Source: Aeromonas lacus | GTDB taxonomy: Bacteria; Pseudomonadota; Gammaproteobacteria; Enterobacterales; Aeromonadaceae | Assembly (NCBI RefSeq): GCF_000764665.1 | Contig: NZ_JRGM01000135.1 | Location: 1-64,000 of the forward strand | DNA length: 64,000 nucleotides | Direction: 5' to 3' | Shown: positions 1-9,861 of the stretch, piece after piece | How positions within the stretch are numbered: position 1 is the stretch's first letter | Layout: every line of letters begins with the position of its first letter | Notes under the pieces: generated by a model | Database searches by the model: none | The model's input: only the letters and a program-made list of their open reading frames with translations | Told to the model about the DNA's origin: nothing | Made by a program: the position numbers and the translations under genes

Positions 1-3000
1 CGGGTGCGGTGACCACCACTATCACCGACGAGGCGGTACCGGGAGCGGAAGACACCGTGTATGCCCAGATCGAGGTGGATCAATCCAGGGTGGTGGAAGG
101 TGGCGCGCTCAAATATACCGTGAGCCTGGTGGACAAGGACGGCAACGCCGTGACACTGCCGGCAGGCAAACTGGTGACCCTGAACTTGGCATGGAGCGGG
201 GCGGCGGCCAATGATGGCGACACCAGCGGTCGTCCGGCCAGCGTGACCATCGGTGCAAACGGCAAAGCCGAATTTACTGTTACTACAGTAAACGACACCA
301 TTTATGAGATAGATGAAAAGCTTGCTGTAACTATCAGTGGTGTGAAGACCAATTCAGCATTTGAAGCTATCTCGATAGTAAATGGAAAAGGTAGTGCTGA
401 GAGCGTCATTGTGGACAACGATGCTCCCCCTACCGTGGTGATCAATAAACCTGCGGTGGTGTCCGAAGAGGGGCTGGCCAACGGGTTGCCTGATACCACA
501 GGTAATACAGATACCACGAATGCGACCGTCGCCAGCGGGACTATTACTGTGGGTGATGCCGATAGCAGTAGCGTTATGGTCAGCCTCACTGGTCCGTCCG
601 GGCTCAAGTCCGGCGGGCTGGATGTGAAGTGGAACTGGGATGCATCAGGCAAGGTGTTGACCGGGTATACCGGTACCTTGGGTGGTGCGGACTATAAGGC
701 TGTGCTTGATGTCAAACTGACCGCACCTGCAGGAAGCACCAAAGGCGATTGGGGTTATGACGTTACTCTGAAAGGAGCCCTCGATCATCCGGTGACTGGT
801 GCCGAGGACACGCTGAGCTTCAACGTCGGAGTCTCTGTGTCTGATGGTCAGAGTACTACGGTTGGTTCGCTGCCCATCACGGTTGAAGACGATGCTCCCA
901 TTGCTCTTGCCACCGATGGTGTTTCCGTCACTAAGACAAACATTCCGAATGTATTGACTGGTCTGTTTGATTTGACTCGGTACTCGGCAACAGCAAACCA
1001 GAGAGAGCTTGATCTGGACGGGTTTAAAATCACGGCAAAAGGATTCAAGTCGTCGACCGATTCAACTCTTATTGCTGCAGATGTTAATGCTTCAACGGCT
1101 GGGCTTGGCGTTGCCAGTGGCGATAGCCCTTATCACAACCTGGCCAATGAAGTGGATTTCCGTCTCTTTGACAATGGCAAGTCTGCATCTGAGGAGCTAA
1201 TCGTCAAGCTCGATCCGGGAACCGTGGCCTATGGTGCCAACATCAAGTTCAGCCAGATGTTTGGCGGCGAGAAGGAGAGTGGTGTCGTGGAGTTTTACCG
1301 CGGAGGAGTATTGATCTCCACACTGACATTTAGCTCGGATGCGGCAGGTGGAGAGTACAACCAAAACTTCCAGGTGCAGCAGGGCGGTTTTGACACCATG
1401 GTGATCAAGGCCACCAACAACGGCAACACCAATACCTCAGACAACAGCGACTTTACCGTCAAGTCTATCGAGTTCATAGGCTCCTCTACCCCGCAGGCTA
1501 TTGCCTATGGTTCGGGTACAGTTGCAACGCAATGGGGGGCGGATGGTAAAGGTTATATGGCGCTGGACATCAAGCCGGAAGATTTTGAACGTGGCCTGCT
1601 GACGGCCACTGGCTCCCCCATCACTATCAGCAAGAGTGGGAACAACACCCTGCTGGGGAATGATGAGAGTGGCAAATTGGTCTTCAAGTTGGAGTTCACC
1701 CCTGCTACCGGCAAGTGGGAGTTCTTCCAGTATGCCGAGATGCAGCGTCCGGACGATGGCGACATCGACTTTACCTTCAAGGCATATGATCGCGACGGTG
1801 ATGGCTCGCAGGGCAGCTTTGCTGTCAACCCGCTAGTACGCCCGACAGTGGTCAATATAACAAGTGACAGCGAGCTTGAAGGTACTAGTCTGCAACATGT
1901 CGTGACCCTGAGCGGGGTGACTAATGTGGCGACCGAGTACAACTTCTCCATTGCTGGCACTGGAACAAATGCCGCGACAAGCGCTGATTGGGGAAGGCCA
2001 ACATTTAGCAATGGTGTGACTTTGAGCGCCGATGGCAAGAGTGTGAGCGTTCCTGCAGGGGTGACCAGCTTCACAGTCACTGTTCCTACGGTGAACGATC
2101 GTCTGGTTGAGACTAACGAGACTCTGCAAGTGACTGTGGGTGACAAGAGTGGCACCGGCACCATAGTCGACAATGATTTCTCGGTGCGGCTCGGTGGTGG
2201 TCTGGTCGATGAGGATGGTTTGTCTGGTGGCAACGCCGTCTTGCCCGAGCCTGTCGGGACGCCGACCAGCGGTCCGCTTTCGGTGACTCAATCGCTGCAG
2301 GTTACCGATGGCAATGGTGGCAACGTATCCGGCGTTCAGCTCAAGTTGGTCAGCATCACCGGATTGAGTGGCATTACCGGCATTGATGGCCAGCCCGTGA
2401 ATGTGGTTCAGGATGGTGCGGGTCTCAAAGGTTACTTTGGAACCAATCCGGCCAATGTGGCCTTTACCGTAACGGTAGACAACAGCGCCAATCCGCCGAG
2501 CTATACCTTCACCCTGATCAAGCCGCTCAGCCACCTTGTGGATGGTCAAAGCAGTGTATTGAGCAGTCAGGATGAGCTGCGTCTCACAGTGAATTATGAG
2601 GTGAGCAAAGCTGGTTCCGATACTGCTACCGGTTCTTTCGATGTCGCCGTGCGTGATGATGTGCCGGTTGCTGTGGTCGATGATGCCAAAGTTAATGTGG
2701 TTGTTGATTCATTCCAAGTTTCGGGGGTTGATGCTAACTGGGTAAATTGGAGTGGTGGTTCGTATGTCAAAGTCAGTGACTCTGATGATGTTAACCCAGG
2801 TAAAGATCAGATTCGTTGGGGTGGGGGTAGTAATCCGTCTGGCTACGGCTTCCTGGACAATGATGCGGCATTGAATGGCGCAATTCCGATCAATGAAGAG
2901 ATCAAACTGGGCACATTCACTCACTACAACAACCCGATTTATAACGATGCTATCAGTGCTGCAACGATGGAGGTCACTTTCTCCGTAACTGATGTACTGG

Positions 3001-4550
3001 GACGGGTCACACCAATAAAACTTGTTGTGAATTTCAATCATAACGAAACCCCCAATGACAAATGGGGGAATGGTGATGACATCATCTCGATCGGTAATAC
3101 GACCGCAACCTTCAACTTTGAAGGTAAGGCATACACGCTGGAGGTACTGGGTTTCCGCGATGCGGGTGGCAATGTGGTGAAGACTATTTACACCAAAGAG
3201 AATGCCAGCAACAGCTTCGATCTGATCGTCAAGTTGGTGGAGGGATCTGGTTATCAGCTGCCGCAGACCACAGGAAATGTGCTGGCCAACGATCTTGCCG
3301 GTGCTGATGGTGGCCTGAGTGTCATTGGCTACGGAGTCGGCAGCAGCTCGACCACCTATACCAACGGCGCTGGTACCCAGGTAGTTGGTCTGTACGGGGT
3401 GCTGACCATTCTGGCCAACGGTGCCTATACCTATCAGGTCACCAAGAATGGCAGTCAAATCCCGGCTGATGCGCGCGAGGTGTTTAGCTACAGCGTGCGC
3501 GATGGTGATGGCGACACCACCAACAGTACTCTGACCATCAGCGTCAATCCGGTGGACAGCAATGGGGTACCGGTTCATCTGCCGCTGACTGTTGATGGTA
3601 CTGACCTCAATGACTCCATCGTGGTGCGCAATGGCGAGAATGCGGCTAATCCTGACCGCATGGATGTTTCCTTCGGCGGTAATCTGCTGGGCGAAGTCAC
3701 TACCAGTAACGGCGGCACCGACCATATGCATAGCGGTACCAGCTACAACAAGGGAAGTGCCGACCAGATCGTTAGCAGCGGTGCTGGCAATGACCACATT
3801 GAAACCGGCAGCGGTAACGATGTGATTTATGCAGGCAAAACCGGGGCAGATGGCTTCGGTACCGATGATTCGTTGCAACTGACGGTAGATCAGCTCAAGG
3901 CTCATCACATCATGACCGGCAGCTTGTCTGGTGCCGATGCCATGCTCGATGGTGACGGTCTGTTGCTGAGTGTTGATGTCAGCAGTAGCAAAGCAGATGT
4001 GGTCAATGGTGGCAGTGGCAATGACAAGATCTACGGGCAGTCAGGTTCCGATATCCTGTTTGGTGGCACCGGTGACGACTACATCGATGGGGGCAGTCAC
4101 AACGATGCGCTGCGTGGTGGTCTGGGGAACGATATCCTGATCGGCGGGCTCGGCAACGATGTAATGCGTGGTGACGGTGGTTCAGATACTTTTGTCTGGA
4201 ACAAGGGGGATACCGTATCCGGTTCTCTGACCACGGATTACATCATGGACTTCAACAAGGGGTCAGGCACATTCAACCTTTCGGAAGGTGACAAGCTGGA
4301 TCTGCGCGATCTGCTGGATCACGACGGTTCTCACAACCAGAACGATCTGAAGTCTTTGCTCTCCGTTTTAGAGAAAAATGATGGGGTGCATCTGTTTATC
4401 AAAGAAGATAGTAGTGCAGCAACACCTACTCAGGAGATTGTGTTGATGAACCACACCTTTGGCAGTCTGACGGGAGGGTCGGCGACCACGTCCAATCAGG
4501 TGATCGATTACATGTTGAATAATCACATGCTCGATATTGATAAGCCGTAA
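1..4550 (+). CDS. RTX-family giant adhesin, type I secreted, C-terminal part (5' end outside window)
   Basis: The reading frame is open from the window edge, so only the last roughly 1,515 residues are seen. Calx-beta/immunoglobulin-like repeats end in VDND-type motifs (about nt 400-420 and 2165-2180). They are followed by larger beta-rich repeat units, then glycine/aspartate RTX nonapeptides of the GGxGxDxI type at nt 3770-3860 and 4005-4200. The final part (GSDTFVW, then DYIMDF and [10 protein letters not shown]) matches the VCA0849-type type I secretion target domain. Such proteins are exported by an ABC/MFP/TolC system and act as calcium-stabilised surface adhesins or biofilm proteins. 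The secretion genes are not in the window. Local A+T-rich patches (for example nt 290-400) suggest mosaic repeat evolution. Family is clear; ligand is unknown. Confidence 0.9.
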   Translation, partial: GAVTTTITDEAVPGAEDTVYAQIEVDQSRVVEGGALKYTVSLVDKDGNAVTLPAGKLVTLNLAWSGAAANDGDTSGRPASVTIGANGKAEFTVTTVNDTIYEIDEKLAVTISGVKTNSAFEAISIVNGKGSAESVIVDNDAPPTVVINKPAVVSEEGLANGLPDTTGNTDTTNATVASGTITVGDADSSSVMVSLTGPSGLKSGGLDVKWNWDASGKVLTGYTGTLGGADYKAVLDVKLTAPAGSTKGDWGYDVTLKGALDHPVTGAEDTLSFNVGVSVSDGQSTTVGSLPITVEDDAPIALATDGVSVTKTNIPNVLTGLFDLTRYSATANQRELDLDGFKITAKGFKSSTDSTLIAADVNASTAGLGVASGDSPYHNLANEVDFRLFDNGKSASEELIVKLDPGTVAYGANIKFSQMFGGEKESGVVEFYRGGVLISTLTFSSDAAGGEYNQNFQVQQGGFDTMVIKATNNGNTNTSDNSDFTVKSIEFIGSSTPQAIAYGSGTVATQWGADGKGYMALDIKPEDFERGLLTATGSPITISKSGNNTLLGNDESGKLVFKLEFTPATGKWEFFQYAEMQRPDDGDIDFTFKAYDRDGDGSQGSFAVNPLVRPTVVNITSDSELEGTSLQHVVTLSGVTNVATEYNFSIAGTGTNAATSADWGRPTFSNGVTLSADGKSVSVPAGVTSFTVTVPTVNDRLVETNETLQVTVGDKSGTGTIVDNDFSVRLGGGLVDEDGLSGGNAVLPEPVGTPTSGPLSVTQSLQVTDGNGGNVSGVQLKLVSITGLSGITGIDGQPVNVVQDGAGLKGYFGTNPANVAFTVTVDNSANPPSYTFTLIKPLSHLVDGQSSVLSSQDELRLTVNYEVSKAGSDTATGSFDVAVRDDVPVAVVDDAKVNVVVDSFQVSGVDANWVNWSGGSYVKVSDSDDVNPGKDQIRWGGGSNPSGYGFLDNDAALNGAIPINEEIKLGTFTHYNNPIYNDAISAATMEVTFSVTDVLGRVTPIKLVVNFNHNETPNDKWGNGDDIISIGNTTATFNFEGKAYTLEVLGFRDAGGNVVKTIYTKENASNSFDLIVKLVEGSGYQLPQTTGNVLANDLAGADGGLSVIGYGVGSSSTTYTNGAGTQVVGLYGVLTILANGAYTYQVTKNGSQIPADAREVFSYSVRDGDGDTTNSTLTISVNPVDSNGVPVHLPLTVDGTDLNDSIVVRNGENAANPDRMDVSFGGNLLGEVTTSNGGTDHMHSGTSYNKGSADQIVSSGAGNDHIETGSGNDVIYAGKTGADGFGTDDSLQLTVDQLKAHHIMTGSLSGADAMLDGDGLLLSVDVSSSKADVVNGGSGNDKIYGQSGSDILFGGTGDDYIDGGSHNDALRGGLGNDILIGGLGNDVMRGDGGSDTFVWNKGDTVSGSLTTDYIMDFNKGSGTFNLSEGDKLDLRDLLDHDGSHNQNDLKSLLSVLEKNDGVHLFIKEDSSAATPTQEIVLMNHTFGSLTGGSATTSNQVIDYMLNNHMLDIDKP

Positions 4551-4569
4551 GCACTATCAGCTACGTAAT

Positions 4570-4601
4570 AAAAAGCGGCAGAGCAATCTGCCGCTTTTTT
4601 A
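4570..4601. terminator. Bidirectional rho-independent terminator
   Basis: Stem AAAAAGCGGCAG / CTGCCGCTTTTTT with loop AGCAAT. It lies between the converging adhesin and lipoprotein genes and has a T run on each strand. Confidence 0.85.
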
Positions 4602-4619
4602 TTTTGAAGCGAAGAAAAA

Positions 4620-5114
4620 TCAGTTGCCGAGGGTGGCGAACAGGCTCTGCTCCAGGGTGCCGCGAGAGACACAGACCGGCTTGATGGAGGGGGCCGGTAC
4701 GCGCTCGCCTGAGGATTCAACGAAGAACAGCTCGGTGTTGCCCTTGACGTTGACAGTCGCCACGCTGCTGTTGCCGCTCTGGGTGATGATCAGGTTGATC
4801 TGCAGGTTGGGGTTACCCAGCGCTACTTTGGAGCCCATGGTACCGCAATCCAGCCACTCCAGACCGTCGGCAGAGTGCTCGACGTTGGCGGTCATCAGGC
4901 CGGAACCGCGTTGGCTGTTTTCGATGTTGAGGCCGTGATCGGTGAACCACTTCTCGGCACGGGCCCATACCAGGTCAACCGGGATCGCCATCTCCTGGGT
5001 ATTGTTGGTCGCCTTGGCAATCGGCGGGTTGTAGCGGTACTCTTCACCACCATTGTTGTCACCGGCACAACCGACCAGCAGCAGCGCCAGAGCGCCTCCC
5101 ATAATCTTTTTCAT
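4620..5114 (-). CDS. Predicted outer-membrane-type lipoprotein, function unknown
   Basis: A protein of 164 residues. The start is set at the internal Met of MKKIMGG, because it gives a normal lipoprotein signal (MKKIMGGALALLLVGC, lipobox LVGC) and a purine-rich GAGAGAAAGAAG lies just upstream; a longer reading starts 18 nt earlier. After the lipidated Cys comes a short Asn/Gly-rich linker, then a domain with two further cysteines (in LDCGTM and KPVCVS) that could pair. The layout (lipoprotein plus a domain beginning PVDLVWARAEKWF) recalls BamC/NlpB-like or DUF3576-like lipoproteins, but I cannot assign it. It stands alone, convergent with the adhesin. Confidence 0.75.
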   Translation of the reverse strand: MKKIMGGALALLLVGCAGDNNGGEEYRYNPPIAKATNNTQEMAIPVDLVWARAEKWFTDHGLNIENSQRGSGLMTANVEHSADGLEWLDCGTMGSKVALGNPNLQINLIITQSGNSSVATVNVKGNTELFFVESSGERVPAPSIKPVCVSRGTLEQSLFATLGN

Positions 5115-5299
5115 CTTCTTTCTCTCGTCCATTTCATCCGGCCATTGGCCAACCGGCGCCTATTATCTCCGGAGCGACAATCTCTGTCAGCAAGCATCCT
5201 GCATCGAGCGTGTTATTGTGCCAGTCAGGTCGCTTTACAAAACCGGTTTGCTATCATAGATTTGCTCGAAATTCCTCCATAAGCGCCCCTGTGAACAAC

Positions 5300-7255
5300 A
5301 TGCTCACCCCGGATCTGCTGCAGCAGATCATCGACCATCTGCCAATGAGTATCTTCTGTCGGGATAAGCATGGGCGCTACCTCTTTGCCAACCGCATGTT
5401 TGCCAGCGAGGCAGGTTATCCCTCGCCTGCCGAGGTGGTCGGCAAGACGAATGCGCAGATGCCGTGGGGAGACATCTTTGGCGAAGAGGACAGACAACTG
5501 CTGGCGAAAGGGGAGCCGCTGCTTTACCAGCAGCTCCACTGCAACAGCGGTGGCAACACCAGCTGGATGGAGATCCACAAGGTGCCGCTCTATGACCTGC
5601 AGGGCGAGCCTTATGCCGTGTTTGGCGTGGTCAACGAGATTGCGCAACGAAAAAACCTCGAACAGACGGTCAAGAACCAGCAGGTGCTGCAGCGGTTTTT
5701 GCTGGATGCGATCCCCGATATTATCCGCTTCGATGACCATAACGGCGTGCTGCTGGAGTGCAATCAGGCTTTTCTCGACTTTATCGGGCAGCGGGCCGAG
5801 GAGGTGCTGGGCCACCAGATCCCCTATCGCCTCTCTGCGCCGCAAGGGATGGATCAGGGAGAGTGCTGCCTGCTGGACGCCAGTGGCAAGGGGCGGCATA
5901 TGGAGATCACCCGGGTGGATGTGTCCGATGGTGATGGCCACTCCCTCGGCGTGCTGACGCTGGGTCGCGATATCACGGGGCTGCGTACCACTCAGGCCCA
6001 ACTGCAACAGGAGCAGCACTACGACAGCCTGACCGGCTTGCTCAAGCTCTCCCGCTTTCTGCAGACCAGCCGCCATCTCGGGGGCCGCAATGCCACGCTG
6101 GTGCTGGTCGACCTGCACCATTTTCGCGAGATCAACGATCGCTTCGGGATCCGGATTGCCGATCGTCTGCTCAGTCAGGTGGCCAAGCGGCTGCAGCAGT
6201 TGGCGCCGCCGCGCTCGCTGCTGTGCCGGGTGGCGGCTGATGACTTCAGCCTGCTGCTGCCCGAGCTCAGCGAGCCGTTGCCAGGGTGGAGCCAGCAGTT
6301 GCAGCAGCAGCTGATGGAGCACTATCAGGTGGAAGAGCACCGCATCCAGATCCCGGTTTTCCTCGGGCTGGCTCAGGGCAAGGCCAATGATGCCGAACGG
6401 CTGCTCAGCCATGCGGAGGCGGCATTGGCGCAGGGCAAGCGGCAGCAGCACTACACCACCCTGTTCGATCCTGAGCTCCATGCCAAGCTCAAACGGCGTC
6501 AGCTCATCGCGGCCCAGCTGCCACTGGCCATCAAGTCGGCCCAGCTGGTTGCGGTCTATCAACCCATCGTCTGCAGCAGAACGCTCCGGTTGCACGGCGC
6601 CGAGCTGCTCTGTCGCTGGCCCCATCCCGAGCTGGGGATGATCTCCCCCGACGAGTTCATCCCGCTGGCAGAAGAGATGGGGGTGATCGGCCAGCTTGGT
6701 CAGCTGATGCTGGAACAGGGTTGTGCCCAGCTGGCGCAGTGGCAGGCGGCTTGCCCGGAGATGATGCTCTCCATCAACCTCTCGCCGCTGCAATTTCGTG
6801 ATCCGGTCCTGTGCGAGCTGGTACAGGGTTGTATTGTCCGCCACGGGCTCAAGGCCAGTCAGCTGGAACTGGAGATCACCGAAGGGGTCTTGATGGAGAA
6901 TGCCGACCAGATAGAGACCAACCTCGACAACCTGATCGCCGCCGGCTTCCAGCTGGCCATCGATGACTTCGGCACCGGCTACTGCTCGCTGGCCTATCTG
7001 CCGCGGCTCAAAGTCGCGACCCTCAAGCTGGATCGCAGTTTTACTCAGGGTCTTGCCAGCAACACGGCGACGACCGCTATCGTCCGTTCCGTGATTGGGC
7101 TGGGCCATGAGCTCGGGATCCGCATCACGGCCGAGGGGGTGGAGACGCCGGAGCAGCAGCAGTGGCTGACCGATGCCGGTTGCGATCGTCTGCAAGGTTA
7201 CCTGTTCAGCCGGCCGCTGCCGCCGCAGGAGTTCGCCGCCAGCTATCTGGGCTGA
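5300..7255 (+). CDS. PAS-PAS-GGDEF-EAL protein, probable c-di-GMP phosphodiesterase
   Basis: About 651 residues from the chosen ATG (a GTG nine bases upstream is possible; neither has a strong ribosome site). Two PAS domains (about 5-115 and 130-235) are followed by a GGDEF domain (about 255-400) and an EAL domain (about 410-645). The GGDEF signature reads AADDF, so cyclase activity is unlikely. The EAL domain keeps the catalytic set: E in AELLCRW, N in INLSPLQF, ELEITE, IDDFGTGY, K in LKLDRSF, AEGVET and LQGYLFSRPL. It should therefore hydrolyse c-di-GMP, with the PAS domains sensing a ligand or redox state. No transmembrane segment is seen, so it is probably cytoplasmic. Confidence 0.9.
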   Translation: MLTPDLLQQIIDHLPMSIFCRDKHGRYLFANRMFASEAGYPSPAEVVGKTNAQMPWGDIFGEEDRQLLAKGEPLLYQQLHCNSGGNTSWMEIHKVPLYDLQGEPYAVFGVVNEIAQRKNLEQTVKNQQVLQRFLLDAIPDIIRFDDHNGVLLECNQAFLDFIGQRAEEVLGHQIPYRLSAPQGMDQGECCLLDASGKGRHMEITRVDVSDGDGHSLGVLTLGRDITGLRTTQAQLQQEQHYDSLTGLLKLSRFLQTSRHLGGRNATLVLVDLHHFREINDRFGIRIADRLLSQVAKRLQQLAPPRSLLCRVAADDFSLLLPELSEPLPGWSQQLQQQLMEHYQVEEHRIQIPVFLGLAQGKANDAERLLSHAEAALAQGKRQQHYTTLFDPELHAKLKRRQLIAAQLPLAIKSAQLVAVYQPIVCSRTLRLHGAELLCRWPHPELGMISPDEFIPLAEEMGVIGQLGQLMLEQGCAQLAQWQAACPEMMLSINLSPLQFRDPVLCELVQGCIVRHGLKASQLELEITEGVLMENADQIETNLDNLIAAGFQLAIDDFGTGYCSLAYLPRLKVATLKLDRSFTQGLASNTATTAIVRSVIGLGHELGIRITAEGVETPEQQQWLTDAGCDRLQGYLFSRPLPPQEFAASYLG

Positions 7256-7266
7256 CTTCGTGCCAG

Positions 7267-7302
7267 AAACAACAAGGCCACCTTGCGGTGGCCTTGTTGT
7301 TT
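7267..7302. terminator. Bidirectional rho-independent terminator
   Basis: Long stem (AACAACAAGGCCACC pairing with GGTGGCCTTGTTGTT) between the converging EAL protein and rraB genes. Confidence 0.85.
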
Positions 7303-7318
7303 GGCGATGGGGACAGGA

Positions 7319-7666
7319 TCAATCCTGGAAGTAGGTGCCCCAGCCATCGTAGTCCACCCCGTATTTTTCGAGGATGGGCAGCATCTTGGCGATATCGGCC
7401 ACGATGGCTTCGACATTCAGCTTGCACTCGATGGTGGCATCGAAGCAGAAGATGGTGGCGCCGTCATCCAGTTCCATCTCTTCGGCATCGGTCACTTCAA
7501 AACCGGCCTTGAACAGGTCAACCGCTGCTTTTTCCAGACGGTCGAAATCCTGGCAGGCGAAGTGGTGTTCAATGTCGTAATCCGCGTCAGGGTTGCTGCC
7601 GTCGGCCAGCAGCTCGTTGACGATCTCTGTGGTCTCTTCACGCCACTCTTGCATATTCAGACTCAT
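7319..7666 (-). CDS. rraB: Regulator of ribonuclease activity B (RraB family)
   Basis: A 115-residue acidic protein of the RraB/DUF1260 family, which in E. coli binds RNase E and inhibits RNA processing. The start MSLNMQEW is chosen because GGAGGC sits six bases before it; a longer frame upstream has no ribosome site. Family-like features are the run DADYDIEHHFAC and the C-terminal YGVDYDGWGTYF. It is single-gene, on the opposite strand to the EAL protein, and shorter than E. coli RraB (about 138 residues), mainly by a shorter acidic tail. Confidence 0.88.
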   Translation of the reverse strand: MSLNMQEWREETTEIVNELLADGSNPDADYDIEHHFACQDFDRLEKAAVDLFKAGFEVTDAEEMELDDGATIFCFDATIECKLNVEAIVADIAKMLPILEKYGVDYDGWGTYFQD

Positions 7667-7879
7667 ATTGCCTCCAGGCGGTATCGTTGCGGCAAAGCAT
7701 ACTCGCACAGCGCATCCGGCTCAATGCGGCAAACCTGCAGAAGCGCTGATTTCCCGCTGTTTGGTGATGAATGGCACAGGAGAGTGGTGTGGCGAGCCAG
7801 GTTTTTGCCCCGAAACGGTCAATAACTCCCCGTTACGTTCAGTTGTTGAGCGAACGGAATTTTTATCGTGCCAGCGTGG

Positions 7880-7908
7880 TTGACACCGTGCGCCGGAAAG
7901 GGTTTAAT
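7880..7908 (+). promoter_or_regulatory. Sigma-70 promoter of the tRNA operon
   Basis: A perfect -35 TTGACA (7880-7885) and -10 TTTAAT (7903-7908) with 17 bp between them. It is followed by a GC-rich discriminator (GCGCGCC), as in stable-RNA promoters under stringent control. The first tRNA begins 10 bp after the -10. Confidence 0.85.
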
Positions 7909-7918
7909 GCGCGCCGTT

Positions 7919-7994
7919 GCCCAGATAGCTCAGTCGGTAGAGCAGGGGATTGAAAATCCCCGTGTCGGCGGTTCGATTCCGTCTCTGGGCACCA
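7919..7994 (+). tRNA. tRNA-Phe (anticodon GAA)
   Basis: 76 nt including encoded CCA. Acceptor stem GCCCAGA/TCTGGGC, D arm with GCTCAGTCGGTAGAGC, anticodon stem-loop GGGGATTGAAAATCCCC giving GAA, and T arm with GGTTCGATTCC. Confidence 0.97.
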
Positions 7995-7998
7995 TAAT

Positions 7999-8074
7999 TC
8001 CTCCTTAGTTCAGTCGGTAGAACGGCGGACTGTTAATCCGTATGTCACTGGTTCAAGTCCAGTAGGAGGAGCCA
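7999..8074 (+). tRNA. tRNA-Asn (anticodon GTT)
   Basis: 76 nt including encoded CCA. Acceptor TCCTCCT/AGGAGGA, anticodon loop CTGTTAA giving GTT, and T loop GGTTCAAGTCC. It lies four bases after tRNA-Phe in the same transcript. Confidence 0.97.
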
Positions 8075-8083
8075 AATTCGAAA

Positions 8084-8110
8084 AGCCCGCTCAATCGAGC
8101 GGGCTTTTTC
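8084..8110 (+). terminator. Rho-independent terminator of the tRNA operon
   Basis: Stem AGCCCGCTC / GAGCGGGCT with loop AATC, then TTTTTC, ten bases after tRNA-Asn. Confidence 0.9.
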
Positions 8111-8114
8111 ATTT

Positions 8115-8249
8115 CTAGCTGCCGTTGCAGGCGGCTAAAAAGAGCGTCGCGCCACAGGTGGCACTGAACAGCAGCATGCCGGTCTGCAACATGCTGCCAG
8201 GGCATGGCTTTTTCTCTCTTTTTCCGGCCCTGATCCACTTTGGTTTCAT
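8115..8249 (-). CDS. Possible small membrane peptide, 44 residues
   Basis: This short frame reads a strongly basic N-terminus (MKPKWIRAGKREKKP), then a hydrophobic segment from MLQTGMLLFSATCG to LFLAAC, ending in NGS. AAGGGAA lies about four to nine bases before the ATG. The pattern, positive then one membrane span, is what small inner-membrane proteins look like; the LAAC near the end is lipobox-like but too close to the C-terminus to mature usefully. It fills a stretch with no other gene, antisense to and just past the tRNA terminator. I know no family for it; it could be chance. Confidence 0.35.
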   Translation of the reverse strand: MKPKWIRAGKREKKPCPGSMLQTGMLLFSATCGATLFLAACNGS

Positions 8250-8510
8250 CACGTTCCCTTATCCATTTTGACGGCCTGAATACCTGCACTCCTCTGCAGG
8301 CTCGCCATCTTTGTTGAATGAGTGCATGGCGTCAATCTCCCGGCCAAGAGAATAATTCAGCAAGCAATCTCCTCCCTGACTGCGCGATTCAATCCTCTTT
8401 TTGCACCCTTTGAAGCAGCTTCCACATTCGCAAAAAGCGGCATGACCCGGCTGGCGAGCGAGGCTAAGATGGGCTGAGCCTATTCCGACCTCGACATGGA
8501 GAGAGTCAAG

Positions 8511-9784
8511 ATGAGCAGCCCACTGCACTACGTACTGGACGGCATCCACTGCGAGCCGCACTTTTTTACCGTTCCACTCGATCACGACGATCCCGATGGC
8601 GAGAGCCTGACCCTCTTTGCCCGCACTTTGTGCCGCAAGGAGCGGCTCGATGACAAGCTCCCCTGGCTGCTCTTTTTGCAGGGCGGCCCTGGTTTCGGGG
8701 CGCCGCGCCCGACCGCCAACAGTGGCTGGCTCAAGCGGGCGCTCGAAGAGTTTCGGGTGGTACTGCTCGATCAGCGGGGCACCGGCATGTCAAGCCCCAT
8801 CCACAGTCATACACTGGCCAAAATGACCCCGGCTGAGCAGGCGGAGTATCTCAGCCATTCCGCGCCGACAGCATAGTGCAGGATGCCGAGTTTATCCGGC
8901 AGGAGCTGAGCCCCAACCATCGCTGGAGCCTGCTGGGGCAAAGCTTTGGCGGTTTCTGCTGTCTGACTTATCTCTCGCTGTTCCCCGACAGTCTGCGGGA
9001 GGTCTATATCACCGGCGGCATCGCGCCGATTGGCCGCAGTGCAGAGGAGGTCTACCGCGCCACCTACCAGCGGGTGGCCGACAAGAATCGCGCCTTCTTT
9101 GCCCGCTTCCCCCATGCCCAGCCCATCGCCAACCGGCTGGCCAACCATCTGCACCAGCACGATGTGCGGCTGCCCAACGGCCAGCGCCTGACGGTGGAGC
9201 AGTTCCAGCAGCAGGGGCTGGATCTGGGGGCCACGGGCGCCTTCGAGGAGCTCTACTATCTGCTGGAGGAGGCCTTTATCGGCGACAAGCTGAGCCCGGC
9301 GTTTCTCTATCAGGTGCAGAGCATGCAGCCATTCAATACCAATCCGCTGTTCGCCATCCTGCACGAGGCCATCTACGCCGAAGGGGAGGCGACCCGCTGG
9401 GCCGCCGCCCGGGTCAGAGAGGCACTTCCCGAACTGAACTGGGCACCCGGCAAGGATTTCGCCTTCACTGGCGAGATGATCTTCCCCTGGATGTTCGAGC
9501 AGTTCCGCGAGTTGCTGCCCCTGAAAGAGGCTGCCCATCTGTTGGCCAACAAGGCGGACTGGGGGCCGCTCTATGACCCGGCCCAGCTGGCCCGCAACCA
9601 GGTGCCGGTGGCCTGCGCCGTCTATGCCGAGGATATGTATGTGGAGTTTGACTACAGTCGCGAGACGCTGCGCGGTTTGGGTAGCAGCCGCGCCTGGATC
9701 ACCAACGAGTATGAGCACAACGGCTTGCGGGCTGATGGTGAGGTGGTGCTCGACAAACTCATCGCCCTGAACCGGGATCGCTGA
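8511..9784 (+). pseudogene. pip: Prolyl aminopeptidase (proline iminopeptidase, S33) with a -1 frameshift
   Basis: The start ATG has GGAGAG seven bases upstream. The first frame gives MSSPLHYVLDGIHCEPHFFT to YLSHS and stops at 8874-8876. The second frame continues from about 8860 with DAEFIRQELSP to LNRDR. One base appears missing within CATTCCGC (8856-8863): restoring a T gives YLSHFRADSIVQDAEF, the sequence expected from the Aeromonas enzyme as I recall it. Domain features are intact otherwise: the oxyanion HGGP-equivalent LQGGPGFG, GQSFGG with the nucleophilic Ser, and the C-terminal EHNG His. The intact enzyme (about 425 residues) removes N-terminal proline in the cytoplasm. The break could be real, phase-variable or a sequencing error; there is no long homopolymer at the site. 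Confidence 0.85.
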
Positions 9785-9816
9785 GGCGGATAGAGACGCC
9801 GGATTGCGGATAAAAC

Positions 9817-9842
9817 AAGGGGCCATATCGGCCCCTTTTTCG
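9817..9842. terminator. Rho-independent terminator between pip and the ape cluster
   Basis: Stem GGGGCC / GGCCCC with loop ATATC, then TTTTTCG on the plus strand. It also lies just past the last gene of the minus-strand ape operon. Confidence 0.8.
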
Positions 9843-9861
9843 TTGCTTGCGGTGATGTTAC

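Noticed and set aside
2709..3908. 399-codon minus frame under the adhesin
   Set aside because: Low-complexity Ile/Val/Thr-rich antisense to a repetitive gene; no ribosome site or motif.
3994..4200. Regular repeats in the adhesin as a CRISPR array
   Set aside because: The repeats are in-frame nonapeptide codons for GGxGxDxI and have no spacers.
5225..7195. 656-codon frame on the minus strand
   Set aside because: Lies wholly under the PAS-GGDEF-EAL gene, is Gln/Leu-rich and follows the third-base G+C bias of the true gene.
8259..8585. Minus frame over the pip start
   Set aside because: Overlaps the true pip start and its ribosome site; no recognisable features.
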